Below are positions 8,401 to 14,883 of a stretch of DNA of 24,195 nucleotides, piece after piece. This stretch comes from Kutzneria sp036403095 (lineage in GTDB: Bacteria; Actinomycetota; Actinomycetes; Mycobacteriales; Pseudonocardiaceae). The position numbers and the translations under genes are program-made. Location: NCBI GenBank assembly GCA_036403095.1, contig DASWRQ010000288.1:1-24195 (forward strand), read 5' to 3'. The notes under the pieces are model-generated. The model was not told the origin of the DNA. It made no database searches and saw only the letters and a list, made by a program, of their open reading frames with translations. The stretch's first letter is position 1; each line of letters starts with the position of its first letter.

Positions 8401-9323
8401 TCGGCCGTGTCGCGGATCTCCCGCTCGCCGGACAGGAACACCAGGATGTCGCCCGGGCCCTCGGCCTGGAGCTCGTCCACCGCGTCGAGAATGGCCTGCA
8501 CCTGGTCGCGGTCCGGGTCGGCGTCCGGGTCCTCCGGGTCGATCACCGGGCGGTACCGGGTCTCGACCGGGTAGGTGCGGCCGGAGACCTCGACGATCGG
8601 GGCGTCGCCGAAGTGCCGGGAGAACCGCTCCGGGTCGATGGTGGCCGAGGTGATGATCACCTTGAGGTCGGGCCGGCGCGGCAGCAGCTGCTTGACGTAG
8701 CCCAGGATGAAGTCGATGTTGAGGCTGCGCTCGTGGGCCTCGTCGATGATCAGCGTGTCGTACCGGGTCAGCAGCCGGTCGCTCTGGATCTCGGCCAGCA
8801 GGATGCCGTCGGTCATCAGCTTGACCAGCGTGTCGTCGCCGACCTGGTCGGTGAAGCGGACCTTGTAGCCGACCACCTTGCCCAGGTCGGTGTGCAGCTC
8901 CTCGGCGACCCGCTCGGCCACCGTGCGGGCGGCGATCCGGCGGGGCTGGGTGTGGCCGATCACCCCGCGCAGGCCGCGGCCCAGCTCCAGGCAGATCTTG
9001 GGCAGCTGGGTGGTCTTGCCCGAGCCGGTCTCGCCGGCCACGATCACCACCTGGTTGTCCCGGATCACCTCCAGGATGTCCTGGCGGCGCTGGCTGACCG
9101 GCAGCTCCTCCGGGTAGTCAATGCGCGGCACCGCCGCCACCCGGACGGCCAGCCTGGCCTGCGCGGCCAGCACCTCCTCGTCGATCTGGACCAGCGCGGC
9201 GCGGCGTTTCGCCTCGTCACGGATCTTGCGCGCGCCGTCGACACGCCGACGCAGCCGATGCTCGTCGCGCAGCATCAGCTGGGGCAGTTCGATCTGGGCA
9301 GCAGTCACCGGTGGCGATCCCAT
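5412..9323 (-). CDS. hrpA: ATP-dependent RNA helicase HrpA (DEAH box)
   Basis: This 1303-residue DEAH-box helicase shows Walker A GETGSGKTT (97-105), QPRRIAA, the DEAH motif IIDEAHERS (192-200), the SAT motif ITSATIDPERF, the motif V-VI region LATNVAETSLTVPGI and QRKGRCGRVSEGICIRLY, a helicase-associated domain and a long C-terminal DUF3418-type region. Length equals the usual ~1300 residues of HrpA. In other bacteria HrpA acts on RNA structure and stalled or collided ribosomes. The frame opens at TTG 9335, but ATG 9321-9323 is a better start. TACCCT lies about 20-25 bases upstream and could be a -10, giving a very short leader. GTG 9306-9308, preceded by GGGAT, is another option. A Gln-rich linker (EQQQQAQEQ) lies mid-protein. 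It is flanked by a divergent gene. Confidence 0.95.
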   Translation of the reverse strand: MGSPPVTAAQIELPQLMLRDEHRLRRRVDGARKIRDEAKRRAALVQIDEEVLAAQARLAVRVAAVPRIDYPEELPVSQRRQDILEVIRDNQVVIVAGETGSGKTTQLPKICLELGRGLRGVIGHTQPRRIAARTVAERVAEELHTDLGKVVGYKVRFTDQVGDDTLVKLMTDGILLAEIQSDRLLTRYDTLIIDEAHERSLNIDFILGYVKQLLPRRPDLKVIITSATIDPERFSRHFGDAPIVEVSGRTYPVETRYRPVIDPEDPDADPDRDQVQAILDAVDELQAEGPGDILVFLSGEREIRDTADALSKQDLRNTEILPLYARLSVGEQHRVFQRHTGRRVVLATNVAETSLTVPGIKYVIDPGNARISRYSHRLKVQRLPIEPISQASANQRKGRCGRVSEGICIRLYSEEDFESRPEFTDPEILRTNLASVILQMIAAGLGDIAAFPFIDPPDRRNINDGIGLLQELGALDKDKLTSIGRRLSQLPVDPRLARMVVAAEENGCVREVMVIAAALSIQDPRERPTEQQQQAQEQHARFRDNDSDFISFLNLWNYLRAQQKELSSNQFRKMCRAEFLNYLRVREWQDIYAQLRQVVKAQGVSVNGGDIDTKGIHLSLLTGLLSHLGMKDVVTKGVVAKASGRKGPTEYLGARGAKFAIFPGSALSRQQPQWVMAAELVETSRLWARTVAKIEPEWAEKLGAHLVKRNYSEPHWEAKQGAVIATEKVTLYGLPIVAARRINYGRIDPEVSRELFIRHALVDGEWRTSHQFFHHNRKLLDDVEKLEDRVRRRNIKVDDETLFEFYDKRIGAEVVSVRHFDTWWKKTRREQPDLLTFDPDMLINDSADGVTAADYPDHWTQGGVQLPLTYRFEPGRRDDGVTVRVPLPVLGQVDGDGLAWQIPGLRLELVTSLIKSLPKQIRRNFVPAPTFAQAVVDRLGPNDQHVLESVERELRALSGVTIPREAWQLDQVPDHLKTTFHVVDEQDKTLAEGKDLAAIKEDLRATMRAALSAAPNDIERTGVKAWDFGTLPRTHRQAVNGYEVTTYPSLVDRGDHVDVKLLDSAAQQRAAMALGIRRLLLLQLPSPVKLIVRSLSNDAKLTLSRNPHGGVPALLNDCVATAVDKLVADGGGVVFDQAGYEKLLVRARAGLNETVLDVVNRVRRVLNAAQAVERQLAAAKFAPDASVADIRAQLRSLVHADFAAETGYQRLPDVERYLKAIERRLEKLPENPQRDVQRTEEIAEITAEYRALLAAVPAGEPVEKPLRAIGWMIEELRVSYFAQTLGTAYPVSEKRIYKAMDEL

Positions 9324-9433
9324 TTGACTTCGCAAGTTGATCTGATCAGGGTAGCCACCCGCGGTTCGGACACGCGCGTGGTTTTCTCTCCCCTCCCAGT
9401 CTAGGTGATAGCGGGGCCTGCCATGATCTGCTG

Positions 9434-10219
9434 GTGCCGCATCCCGACAGCACGCTGCTCCGCTCGCTGAACACGGCTATCGACGACGGCCTGCGCGCCG
9501 CGCTCGGCGAGGCCCGACGGGTCTCCCTGGTGCACTTTCCCGACCCCGACTCCCCCGGCGAGCCCGCCGCGTGGCTGGGCACCCGGATCGCGCTGCGCCG
9601 GCTGGGCGTGCGGGTGGCGTACCAGTGCCTTTCGGAGACGCTGTGCACGGAGGCCGTCGACGGGCCGCTGCTGCTGGCCGACGGCGTCACCGTGGGGCCT
9701 GACGTGCCGGTGGTGGCCCTCGCCGAGCTGAAGGCTCCGCCGTTGGCGCTGGCTCTGGGGGCGTTACCCCGGCTGGGCAACATCGAGGTCGACGTGCTGT
9801 GGCTCTGCGCCGACGGAGCCCCGCCCGAGGACGTGAGCAGCCGCGTCGTGTCGTGGGAATCACCTGAGTTCGGCTACACGCCTCGTCAGCGCATGACCGC
9901 CCTGGCCAACGCCGAGCTGCGCTCACGAGCGTTCCGCGACCCCGACTTCGCCCGCCGGACCTGGCGGGCGTTGTCCGCGACCTTCGTGCCGCTGTCCAAG
10001 GCCCACGTCCAGTACGCGCTGACCGTGCTGGGCGGCGGGCGTGTGGTCGTCACCGACGACCTGCACGCGCATCTGCTGGCCTTGCTGGCCGGGATCCCGC
10101 ACGTCGTCGTCGGCGAGCAGGCCGGCTGGGTGACCGAGAGTTCCCTCGTACGGGTGGCGGCGGACCTGGATTCCGGCCGTGAGCTGGCACTGGAGCTGCT
10201 CTGCTCTAGTTCTGACTAG
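9434..10219 (+). CDS. polysaccharide pyruvyl transferase-like protein lacking the central core
   Basis: The 261 residues follow the layout of the PS_pyruv_trans family: an N-terminal VSLVHFPDPDSPGEPAAWLG (family: a DFPN..NxGDSAIWLG-like strand), then AYQCLSETL, and a C-terminal VVVTDDLHAHLLALLAGIPHVVV, the counterpart of TDRLHGHILxLLLGIPHVV. Between residues ~80 and ~110, where family members carry the Gly-rich GGGNFGD segment and about 70 more residues, this protein has only a short bridge. The conserved Arg and Gly of TDRLHGH are Asp and Ala. Family members transfer pyruvate from PEP to sugars, but this one may be non-catalytic. The GTG start has CATGAT seven bases upstream, a possible -10 for a leaderless transcript. 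Family assignment is from recalled alignment. Confidence 0.6.
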   Translation: MPHPDSTLLRSLNTAIDDGLRAALGEARRVSLVHFPDPDSPGEPAAWLGTRIALRRLGVRVAYQCLSETLCTEAVDGPLLLADGVTVGPDVPVVALAELKAPPLALALGALPRLGNIEVDVLWLCADGAPPEDVSSRVVSWESPEFGYTPRQRMTALANAELRSRAFRDPDFARRTWRALSATFVPLSKAHVQYALTVLGGGRVVVTDDLHAHLLALLAGIPHVVVGEQAGWVTESSLVRVAADLDSGRELALELLCSSSD

Positions 10220-10228
10220 AAGAGTCAG
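10212..10228 (+). terminator. weak hairpin over the stop codon
   Basis: CTGACT (10212-10217) and AGTCAG (10223-10228) form a perfect 6-bp stem with loop AGAAG, overlapping the TAG of the preceding gene. No T-run follows, so termination is uncertain. Confidence 0.25.
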
Positions 10229-10231
10229 CGT

Positions 10232-10350
10232 TCACCAGTTCCAGCTGAGGTTCGGGTTCGGATACGTCTCCGACAGCACCCGCCCCAAGCGGTCCATGCC
10301 CAGCAGCCTCGCAACACCACCGCCGCACCGGCGACACCAGCGCCTAACAC
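10232..10350 (-). pseudogene. decayed 3' end of an unknown gene
   Basis: Read on the - strand, the last 27 or so codons before a TGA (10232-10234) have strong G/C third positions and a natural-looking ending (LLGMDRLGRVLSE then YPNPNLSWNW). The matching upstream residues (VLGAGVAGAAVV, starting at GTG 10348-10350) are in another frame, so a one-base frameshift near 10310 is implied. ATG 10295-10297 would start a 21-residue peptide. No ribosome site is seen. It is most likely a remnant of a larger gene; a real micro-gene is the alternative. Confidence 0.35.
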
Positions 10351-10403
10351 GTGAATGTGAACATTGCGCGATTACTCGATCGGGGAAGCGCGTACCCAGG
10401 CGT

Positions 10404-10423
10404 ACCGGGAAATCAGTCCCGGT
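10404..10423. repeat. perfect 7-bp inverted repeat
   Basis: ACCGGGA (10404-10410) and TCCCGGT (10417-10423) flank AATCAG, about 145 bases upstream of the secreted protein gene. It may be an operator or RNA stem and overlaps the second GCGTACC repeat. Confidence 0.3.
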
Positions 10424-10567
10424 CGGCGCTGTGGCTGGATGAGCCGGGACGGCCCGTTCACTGTTGATTTCCTGGCCGGTGGACAGAACTTCCGGACGGT
10501 TCGGCGCAGGCGGGCGCTTCAGTAGCGTCGGGGACCACTCGTAACCCTGCGACGAGCGGACAAATCA

Positions 10568-11446
10568 ATGCGAGCGAGTATTTTCCGGCGCGTGGGCGCC
10601 GGGCTGGTGGCGTGCGCGGCGGTGGCGCTGATGGCGGCGCCGGCGGCGGCCGATCAGGCGACGGGCCAGGCCGACGTGGCGGGCGTGCAGCGCGGAGAAG
10701 CGGTGCGGCAGGCGACGGCGCAGCAGAAGGAGTCGTTCCTGACGACGCACGAGGGCCTGCTGGGCCACCGGCTGAGCGGCCACGCGGTGGCGGCGCCGGC
10801 GACGATCCACCCGTCGGCGGGCACGGCGTTCATCGACAAGGGCAACAACCAGGGCGCGTCGGCGGCGCAGAGCGTGACGACGGCGCTGAAGCCGACCAAC
10901 AGCGGCACGACGATCTACACGCCGACGCTGTACCCGGCGGGCGGCTCGTGCATCGAGGTGACGACGGTGTACACCAAGTCCACGCAGGCGGTCGAGGCGT
11001 GGGACTGGTGCAACCACATCGATTTCGAGGCGTCGGTGGCGATCAACGCGGCCTTCGTGAGCAAGTACACGAGCGGCGGCGCGTACACGACGCAGATCGT
11101 GAAGACGACGGGCAGCACCTGGGTGGCCTACCTCTACAACTACACCACCAAGGCCTACGACAAGTTCTACACGTCCTCGGGCAACACGCAGGCCGGCACG
11201 ACCGGCTGGGACGTGAACGAGCTGTACTCGGAGCTGCAGAGCAACGGCCAGAGCTACGCCTGCACGGACATGGCCGGCAAGACGTTCTCGGCCAACAACA
11301 TCCAGGTGAAGCTGGGTGGCGTCTGGCAGGCGGCCAGCACGGCCAACTCGGACACCCGCTTCGACTCGGGTGACGCGGCCTACAAGTGCTCCAGCCGCAC
11401 CTACCAGATGATCAACAAGTACAACCACTGGCAGGTCGTGGGCTGA
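10568..11446 (+). CDS. secreted protein of unknown family, four mature cysteines
   Basis: This 292-residue protein starts with a clear Sec signal (MRASIFRRVGAGLVACAAVALMAAP-AAA, cleavage near AAA|DQ, residue 28-29). The mature part has a ~75-residue Gln/Ala-rich section and then a Thr/Tyr/Trp-rich domain (residues ~115-292) with cysteines at 128, 148, 232 and 274. Their even number suggests two disulfides. The many aromatic residues and Thr-rich strands suggest a beta-rich fold, but I do not recognise the family. The ATG has GAGCGGA about eight bases upstream. It is alone in its transcription unit, followed by a strong hairpin. Frequent use of gcg and acg codons separates it slightly from its neighbours. 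Confidence 0.8.
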   Translation: MRASIFRRVGAGLVACAAVALMAAPAAADQATGQADVAGVQRGEAVRQATAQQKESFLTTHEGLLGHRLSGHAVAAPATIHPSAGTAFIDKGNNQGASAAQSVTTALKPTNSGTTIYTPTLYPAGGSCIEVTTVYTKSTQAVEAWDWCNHIDFEASVAINAAFVSKYTSGGAYTTQIVKTTGSTWVAYLYNYTTKAYDKFYTSSGNTQAGTTGWDVNELYSELQSNGQSYACTDMAGKTFSANNIQVKLGGVWQAASTANSDTRFDSGDAAYKCSSRTYQMINKYNHWQVVG

Positions 11447-11451
11447 CGCGC

Positions 11452-11491
11452 GTCCGGCCCGGCGCGAATATCCGTTGCGCCGGGCCCGGAC
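11452..11491 (+). terminator. strong GC hairpin after the secreted protein gene
   Basis: GTCCGGCCCGGCGC (11452-11465) pairs with GCGCCGGGCCCGGAC (11477-11491) with a single bulged base and an 11-base loop, five bases after the TGA. It lacks a T-run, as is common for terminators in high-GC actinomycetes. Confidence 0.6.
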
Positions 11492-11503
11492 AATGACCGG
11501 GAG

Positions 11504-12271
11504 ATGAGAGAGAAACTGAGGACGGTCGCCGGCGAAACCGTGGCGATCTGCGATCGAGGCTGGTACGAGACGGCGGCCGGCCGGACCGAGATCACGGTCG
11601 AGCCGGACCGCACCAGGCTGTACCGGCCGGAAGAGCCCCTGGACCTGCCCGAGCAACGAACGACGCTGCCCGAGATCGACGTGACGAACGAGTCGACGCT
11701 CCAGGCGGCCCGCCGGCTGCCGAACTCGGCTGCGCTGGTCTTCGCGTCGGCCCGGAATCCGGGCGGCGGCTTCCTGAACGGGGCGCAGGCCCAGGAGGAG
11801 AGCATCGCCCGCAGCTCGGCGCTGTACCCGTACCAGCTCAAGGCGGGCGACTTCTACGCCCATCACCGCGCGAACGATGATCTCACCTACAGCGACCGCG
11901 TGATCTACTCCCCCGACGTACCGGTGTTTCGCGACGACCGGGGCGCCCTCCTGCCCCAGCCGTACACCGTCGCCTTCCTCACGGCCGCGGCGCCGAATCG
12001 AGGGGCCGTCGAGCGCAACCAACCCGAACGGGCCCAGCACATCCCGGCGATCCTGCGCCGCCGTGCGGCCCGAGTGCTCCAGGTCGCGGCAGCGCACGGC
12101 CACCAGCGGCTGATCCTGGGCGCCTGGGGCTGCGGCGTTTTCGCCAACGACCCGATCGCCGTTTCGCGGGCGTTCCGGGCCGCGATCGACGAGAATCGGT
12201 TCTTCGAGCACGTCGTCTTCGCGGTCCTGGGCACGCAGAACCTGGTCGCCTTCAACGAAAGTCTCCGATGA
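11504..12271 (+). CDS. bacterial-type poly(ADP-ribose) glycohydrolase (TIGR02452 family)
   Basis: This 255-residue macrodomain-like PARG carries the diagnostic loop NPGGGFLNGAQAQEES at 85-100, with the GGG (87-89) that wraps the ribose and the catalytic QEE (97-99, Glu98-Glu99). Further family blocks are IARSSALYPY, VIYSPDVPVFRDD and LGAWGCGVFANDP. The family hydrolyses ribose-ribose bonds of ADP-ribose polymers and is stand-alone in many bacteria. The N-terminus (MREKLRTVAGETVAICDRG) matches the usual helix of the family, which supports the ATG although GGGAG sits directly against it. The stop overlaps the kinase start (ATGA), so the two are translated together. No ADP-ribosyl transferase lies in the window. 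Confidence 0.85.
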   Translation: MREKLRTVAGETVAICDRGWYETAAGRTEITVEPDRTRLYRPEEPLDLPEQRTTLPEIDVTNESTLQAARRLPNSAALVFASARNPGGGFLNGAQAQEESIARSSALYPYQLKAGDFYAHHRANDDLTYSDRVIYSPDVPVFRDDRGALLPQPYTVAFLTAAAPNRGAVERNQPERAQHIPAILRRRAARVLQVAAAHGHQRLILGAWGCGVFANDPIAVSRAFRAAIDENRFFEHVVFAVLGTQNLVAFNESLR

Positions 12272-13131
12272 ACGTCGACCCCCGCACGATCGCGGCCGCC
12301 GCGCTCGGCCGCGACCCCGGCCCGCTGACCAAGGCCGACAGCCGGTCCAACCAGGTCTACCTGGGCGCGGACGTCGTGGTGAAGCTCAACGACCGCCACA
12401 CCCGGCTGAGCCGGGAGGTCGCGCTCACGCCGCACCTGCCCGCCGGCATCACGGCCCCGCTGCTGGCCAGCGGCCAGCAGGACGACGTCCGCTACGCCTG
12501 CTACACCCGCCTGCCGGGATCGCCGCCCAGCATGGACGCCATCGACACCAAGACCGCCCGAACGCTGGCCGCGCAGGCGATCGACAAGCTCGATCGCCTG
12601 CACGACTGGACGCCGCCGGCCGAGGCCGTGCCGACGCTGCGCGAGTACCTCGACCACGGCGGCTTCACCAGCCGGGAGTCCCTCCAGCAGGAGATCGATC
12701 GCCTCCGGGACAAGGTGCCGCAACACCTCGTCGACGGCCTGAACGCCATCGCCAAGGACGCGCCCGAACGTCCCAAGACCACGGTCCCGGTGCACGCCGA
12801 CTGCTTCTGGGACAACTGGCTGGCTAACGGGGACACCGTTACCGCGCTGCTGGACTTCGAGTGGGCCCGCTTCGGCGACCCGATGGACGACTGGTTCTTC
12901 CTGATCCGCTTCAGCGGCCCGCACCTGGCCGGCGTGCTCGACCTCGTCGCCGAGACGACATCGACGCCGAAGGACGTGCTCCGGACGGAATGCGCGGCGC
13001 GCGAGGCCCACTTCCTGGCCTACGACCTCCGCTACGCCCTCGAGCAGGAACCGGCCATGGTCGCCGGCCGGCTCCGCGACCTGGAAGAACTGATCGTCGG
13101 CCGTCACTGGGGGCGCAACAGCAAGGCGTAA
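12268..13131 (+). CDS. APH-fold phosphotransferase (aminoglycoside/choline kinase family)
   Basis: This 287-residue small-molecule-kinase-fold protein has the ATP-lobe lysine in VVVKL (Lys39), a glutamate in the following helix (Glu50), the catalytic loop HADCFWDNWL at 176-185 (Asp178, Asn183) and the metal motif LLDFEWARFGDP with Asp196. The family phosphorylates aminoglycosides, choline, homoserine, macrolides and many unknown alcohols, so the substrate is open. It overlaps the PARG gene by 4 bases, indicating a joint job, perhaps linked to ADP-ribosyl or nucleotide adducts (inference). Its last 28 bases overlap the convergent type III PKS gene. Confidence 0.85.
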   Translation: MNVDPRTIAAAALGRDPGPLTKADSRSNQVYLGADVVVKLNDRHTRLSREVALTPHLPAGITAPLLASGQQDDVRYACYTRLPGSPPSMDAIDTKTARTLAAQAIDKLDRLHDWTPPAEAVPTLREYLDHGGFTSRESLQQEIDRLRDKVPQHLVDGLNAIAKDAPERPKTTVPVHADCFWDNWLANGDTVTALLDFEWARFGDPMDDWFFLIRFSGPHLAGVLDLVAETTSTPKDVLRTECAAREAHFLAYDLRYALEQEPAMVAGRLRDLEELIVGRHWGRNSKA

Positions 13132-14117
13132 AGGGTCAGCCCGGGCCCGAAAGCCAACAGCACGACAGGCCCGTCCGCGGGCAGAAGCCGTTGCAACACC
13201 AGCAACACCGTGGCCGAGGAGCAGTTGCCGTGCTCGGCCAGCACGGCCCGGGAGGCATCGAGGGCGTCCGTCGGCAGCCCGAGCACGTCCTCGACGGTCT
13301 CCAGGATCCGTGGCCCGCCGGGATGCACGGCCCAGCCGGCGACGGAGGTCACCCCGTTGCGGCGGAGGAGCTCGGTGACCGCCGGTCGCAGGTGCACGGC
13401 CAGCACGTCGGGCACCTTGGGCGACAAGCCCATGCGAAACCCCAGGTCGGTGACGTCCCAGGTCATGTGCTCGGACGTGCCGGGATCGGTCAGCGCCACC
13501 AGGTCCACGACCTCCAGCCCGCTACCGGGAGTGAGCACGGTGGCCACGGCGGCGTCGCTGAACAGGGCGTGGGCGACGACCTGGTCCCGCGACAGGTCGG
13601 GCTGCACGTGCAGCGACGTGATCTCCACGTTGAGCAGGACAGCCGGCCGGCGACGGGCGGCGACATAGTCGGAGACCGCGCCCAGCGCGGGAATGGCGGC
13701 GTAGCAGCCCATGTGCCCGAAAACGAGTCGTCGCAGGTCAACGGGCATGCCCAGCTCCGCGGCCACCTGCACGTCCACGCCGGGGCTGACGTAGCCGGTG
13801 CACGAGGCGACGGCGAACAGCCCGACCTCCGACGCGGCGATCCCCGCGTCGGCCAGCGCCGACGCCACGGCGAGGGACCCCAACGGCACGGCCTCGGCCA
13901 GGTAGCGACTCATCCGCTGCCCGGTCGACCACCGGGACACGTCCTCGACCAGCGGATTCACCGCGGCATGCCGGCGCACGACCCCGGAGTTGGCGAAGAT
14001 CCGCTCCCCGAAGCCGGGCGAGTCCACGTGCTGTCGGAAGTACCCGTCCCACAGCTCCTGCTGTGACACGGCGGCCGGCAACGCCCGCCCCATGCCGGCG
14101 ATGCTCACGGCGCTCAT
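13104..14117 (-). CDS. type III polyketide synthase (chalcone/stilbene synthase family)
   Basis: The 337-residue thiolase-fold enzyme shows the Cys-His-Asn triad of type III PKSs: Cys138 in GHMGCYAAIPAL, His265 in WAVHPGGPRIL and Asn298 in EHGNCSSATVLLVL, plus the closing loop AFGPGLTL near 322-329. It condenses malonyl-type units on an acyl-CoA starter to give alkylresorcinols, pyrones or naphthol-type phenols; the product is not predictable here. The WxVHPGG and GPG loops separate it from FabH. It is slightly short (usual 350-390). The ATG (14115-14117) has a perfect AAGGAGG and overlaps the methyltransferase stop (ATGA). A much longer open frame upstream is only the shadow of that gene. 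The 3' end overlaps the kinase gene by 28 bases. Confidence 0.87.
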   Translation of the reverse strand: MSAVSIAGMGRALPAAVSQQELWDGYFRQHVDSPGFGERIFANSGVVRRHAAVNPLVEDVSRWSTGQRMSRYLAEAVPLGSLAVASALADAGIAASEVGLFAVASCTGYVSPGVDVQVAAELGMPVDLRRLVFGHMGCYAAIPALGAVSDYVAARRRPAVLLNVEITSLHVQPDLSRDQVVAHALFSDAAVATVLTPGSGLEVVDLVALTDPGTSEHMTWDVTDLGFRMGLSPKVPDVLAVHLRPAVTELLRRNGVTSVAGWAVHPGGPRILETVEDVLGLPTDALDASRAVLAEHGNCSSATVLLVLQRLLPADGPVVLLAFGPGLTLYALLLRPQ

Positions 14118-14797
14118 CCCGCCTCCTTGATCCCCCGGCCCTGGAACAGCACGGCCGTCGACGCCGACGGCACCAGCTCCACCCTGCCCGTCCGACGGGG
14201 CAGCCACCGGATGAGCTGCGGCACGGACGGACGAATACCCCGTAACGAGAGTGGCACACCGGCCCGCGCGCACAGCCGCACCAGCCGCGCGCGGTTGACG
14301 AACAGCGCCGGGTCGTGCAGGCCCCGCGGCACCCCGGGCACCCGCTCGGCCAGCGTGACGGCCAGCAACCGGGCCACGCGCGTGTCGGCCAGGGTGTCCA
14401 GCACCAGAACCCCACCCGGCCGCAGCAGCCGGCATGCCTCGGTCACCGCCAGCGACAGGTCGGCCACGTGCTCCAGGATCTCCCCGGCGACGACAACATC
14501 GGCGCACCCGTCACCCAATGGCACGTGAAGCACATCACCCTTGATCGGCACGACACCGTGTGCGCGCGCTTGACACAACGCGCTGTCGACCAGGTCCACG
14601 CCGACGTGGGTGTAGCCGAGACCGGCGACATGGGGCGCGAGCAGCCCGCCGCCGCACCCCAGATCGACGAGCAACGCCCCAGGTCGTCCCGCGAGTGGCA
14701 CCAGCGCTCCCCGGGCGGCCGCGAGCCAGTGCAGCATCGCGAACGCGCCGTCGGGCAGCCACCACTGCCCGGCCAGCCGGTCGTACTCGTCGCCCAT
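14114..14797 (-). CDS. SAM-dependent methyltransferase, UbiG-like
   Basis: This 227-residue class I methyltransferase has motif I DLGCGGG (45-51), an acidic SAM-ribose residue in GVDLVDSA (~66-73), GDVLHVPL (87-94), the GEILEHV post-motif (105-111) and LLRPGGVLVLDT (124-135). The N-terminus YDRLAGQWWLPDGAFAMLHW recalls UbiG/Coq3 O-methyltransferases, which methylate phenolic hydroxyls. It is the first gene of a two-gene operon with the type III PKS, so O- or C-methylation of the polyketide phenol is the likely role (compare SrsB next to SrsA in Streptomyces). GGAAG lies upstream of the ATG. It is divergent from glgX across 86 bases. Confidence 0.87.
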   Translation of the reverse strand: MGDEYDRLAGQWWLPDGAFAMLHWLAAARGALVPLAGRPGALLVDLGCGGGLLAPHVAGLGYTHVGVDLVDSALCQARAHGVVPIKGDVLHVPLGDGCADVVVAGEILEHVADLSLAVTEACRLLRPGGVLVLDTLADTRVARLLAVTLAERVPGVPRGLHDPALFVNRARLVRLCARAGVPLSLRGIRPSVPQLIRWLPRRTGRVELVPSASTAVLFQGRGIKEAG

Positions 14798-14843
14798 CGC
14801 ACCAGGCTTCCACTTTCATGGTTCAGTGGCCCGGTGGACGGCT

Positions 14844-14860
14844 GGATGATTTGATCGTCC
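14844..14860. promoter_or_regulatory. possible operator between divergent genes
   Basis: GGATGAT-TTG-ATCGTCC is a 17-base inverted repeat with 6 of 7 matching arm positions. It is central in the 86-base gap between the methyltransferase and glgX starts, a usual place for a shared operator. No regulator can be named. Confidence 0.25.
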
Positions 14861-14883
14861 GGAGCACGCTGGAAGGAGCGGCA

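Larger units (their letters stand above)
10220..10567. other. 348-base gap: gene remnant, repeats and promoter region
   Basis: There is no intact gene here. The left third holds a - strand coding remnant (10232-10350). The middle has GCGTACC twice at 10-base spacing (10390-10396, 10400-10406) and a perfect ACCGGGA/TCCCGGT stem (10404-10423). The right end is the leader of the secreted protein, with GAGCGGA before its ATG. An 87-codon + strand frame across the left half has coding-unlike composition and is not called. Confidence 0.5.

Noticed and set aside
5391..9404. 1337-codon + strand frame opposite hrpA
   Set aside because: Long antisense shadow typical of high-GC DNA; residues are Gln/His/Leu/Val-rich without motifs, while the - strand encodes the complete DEAH helicase.
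10179..10442. 87-codon + strand frame overlapping the end of the pyruvyl-transferase-like gene
   Set aside because: Overlaps a better gene, has no ribosome site, has coding-unlike residue composition and crosses the hairpin and repeats.
12822..12842. TAACGG...CCGTTA stem inside the kinase gene
   Set aside because: Lies within conserved coding sequence between the catalytic loop and metal motif; short, probably incidental.
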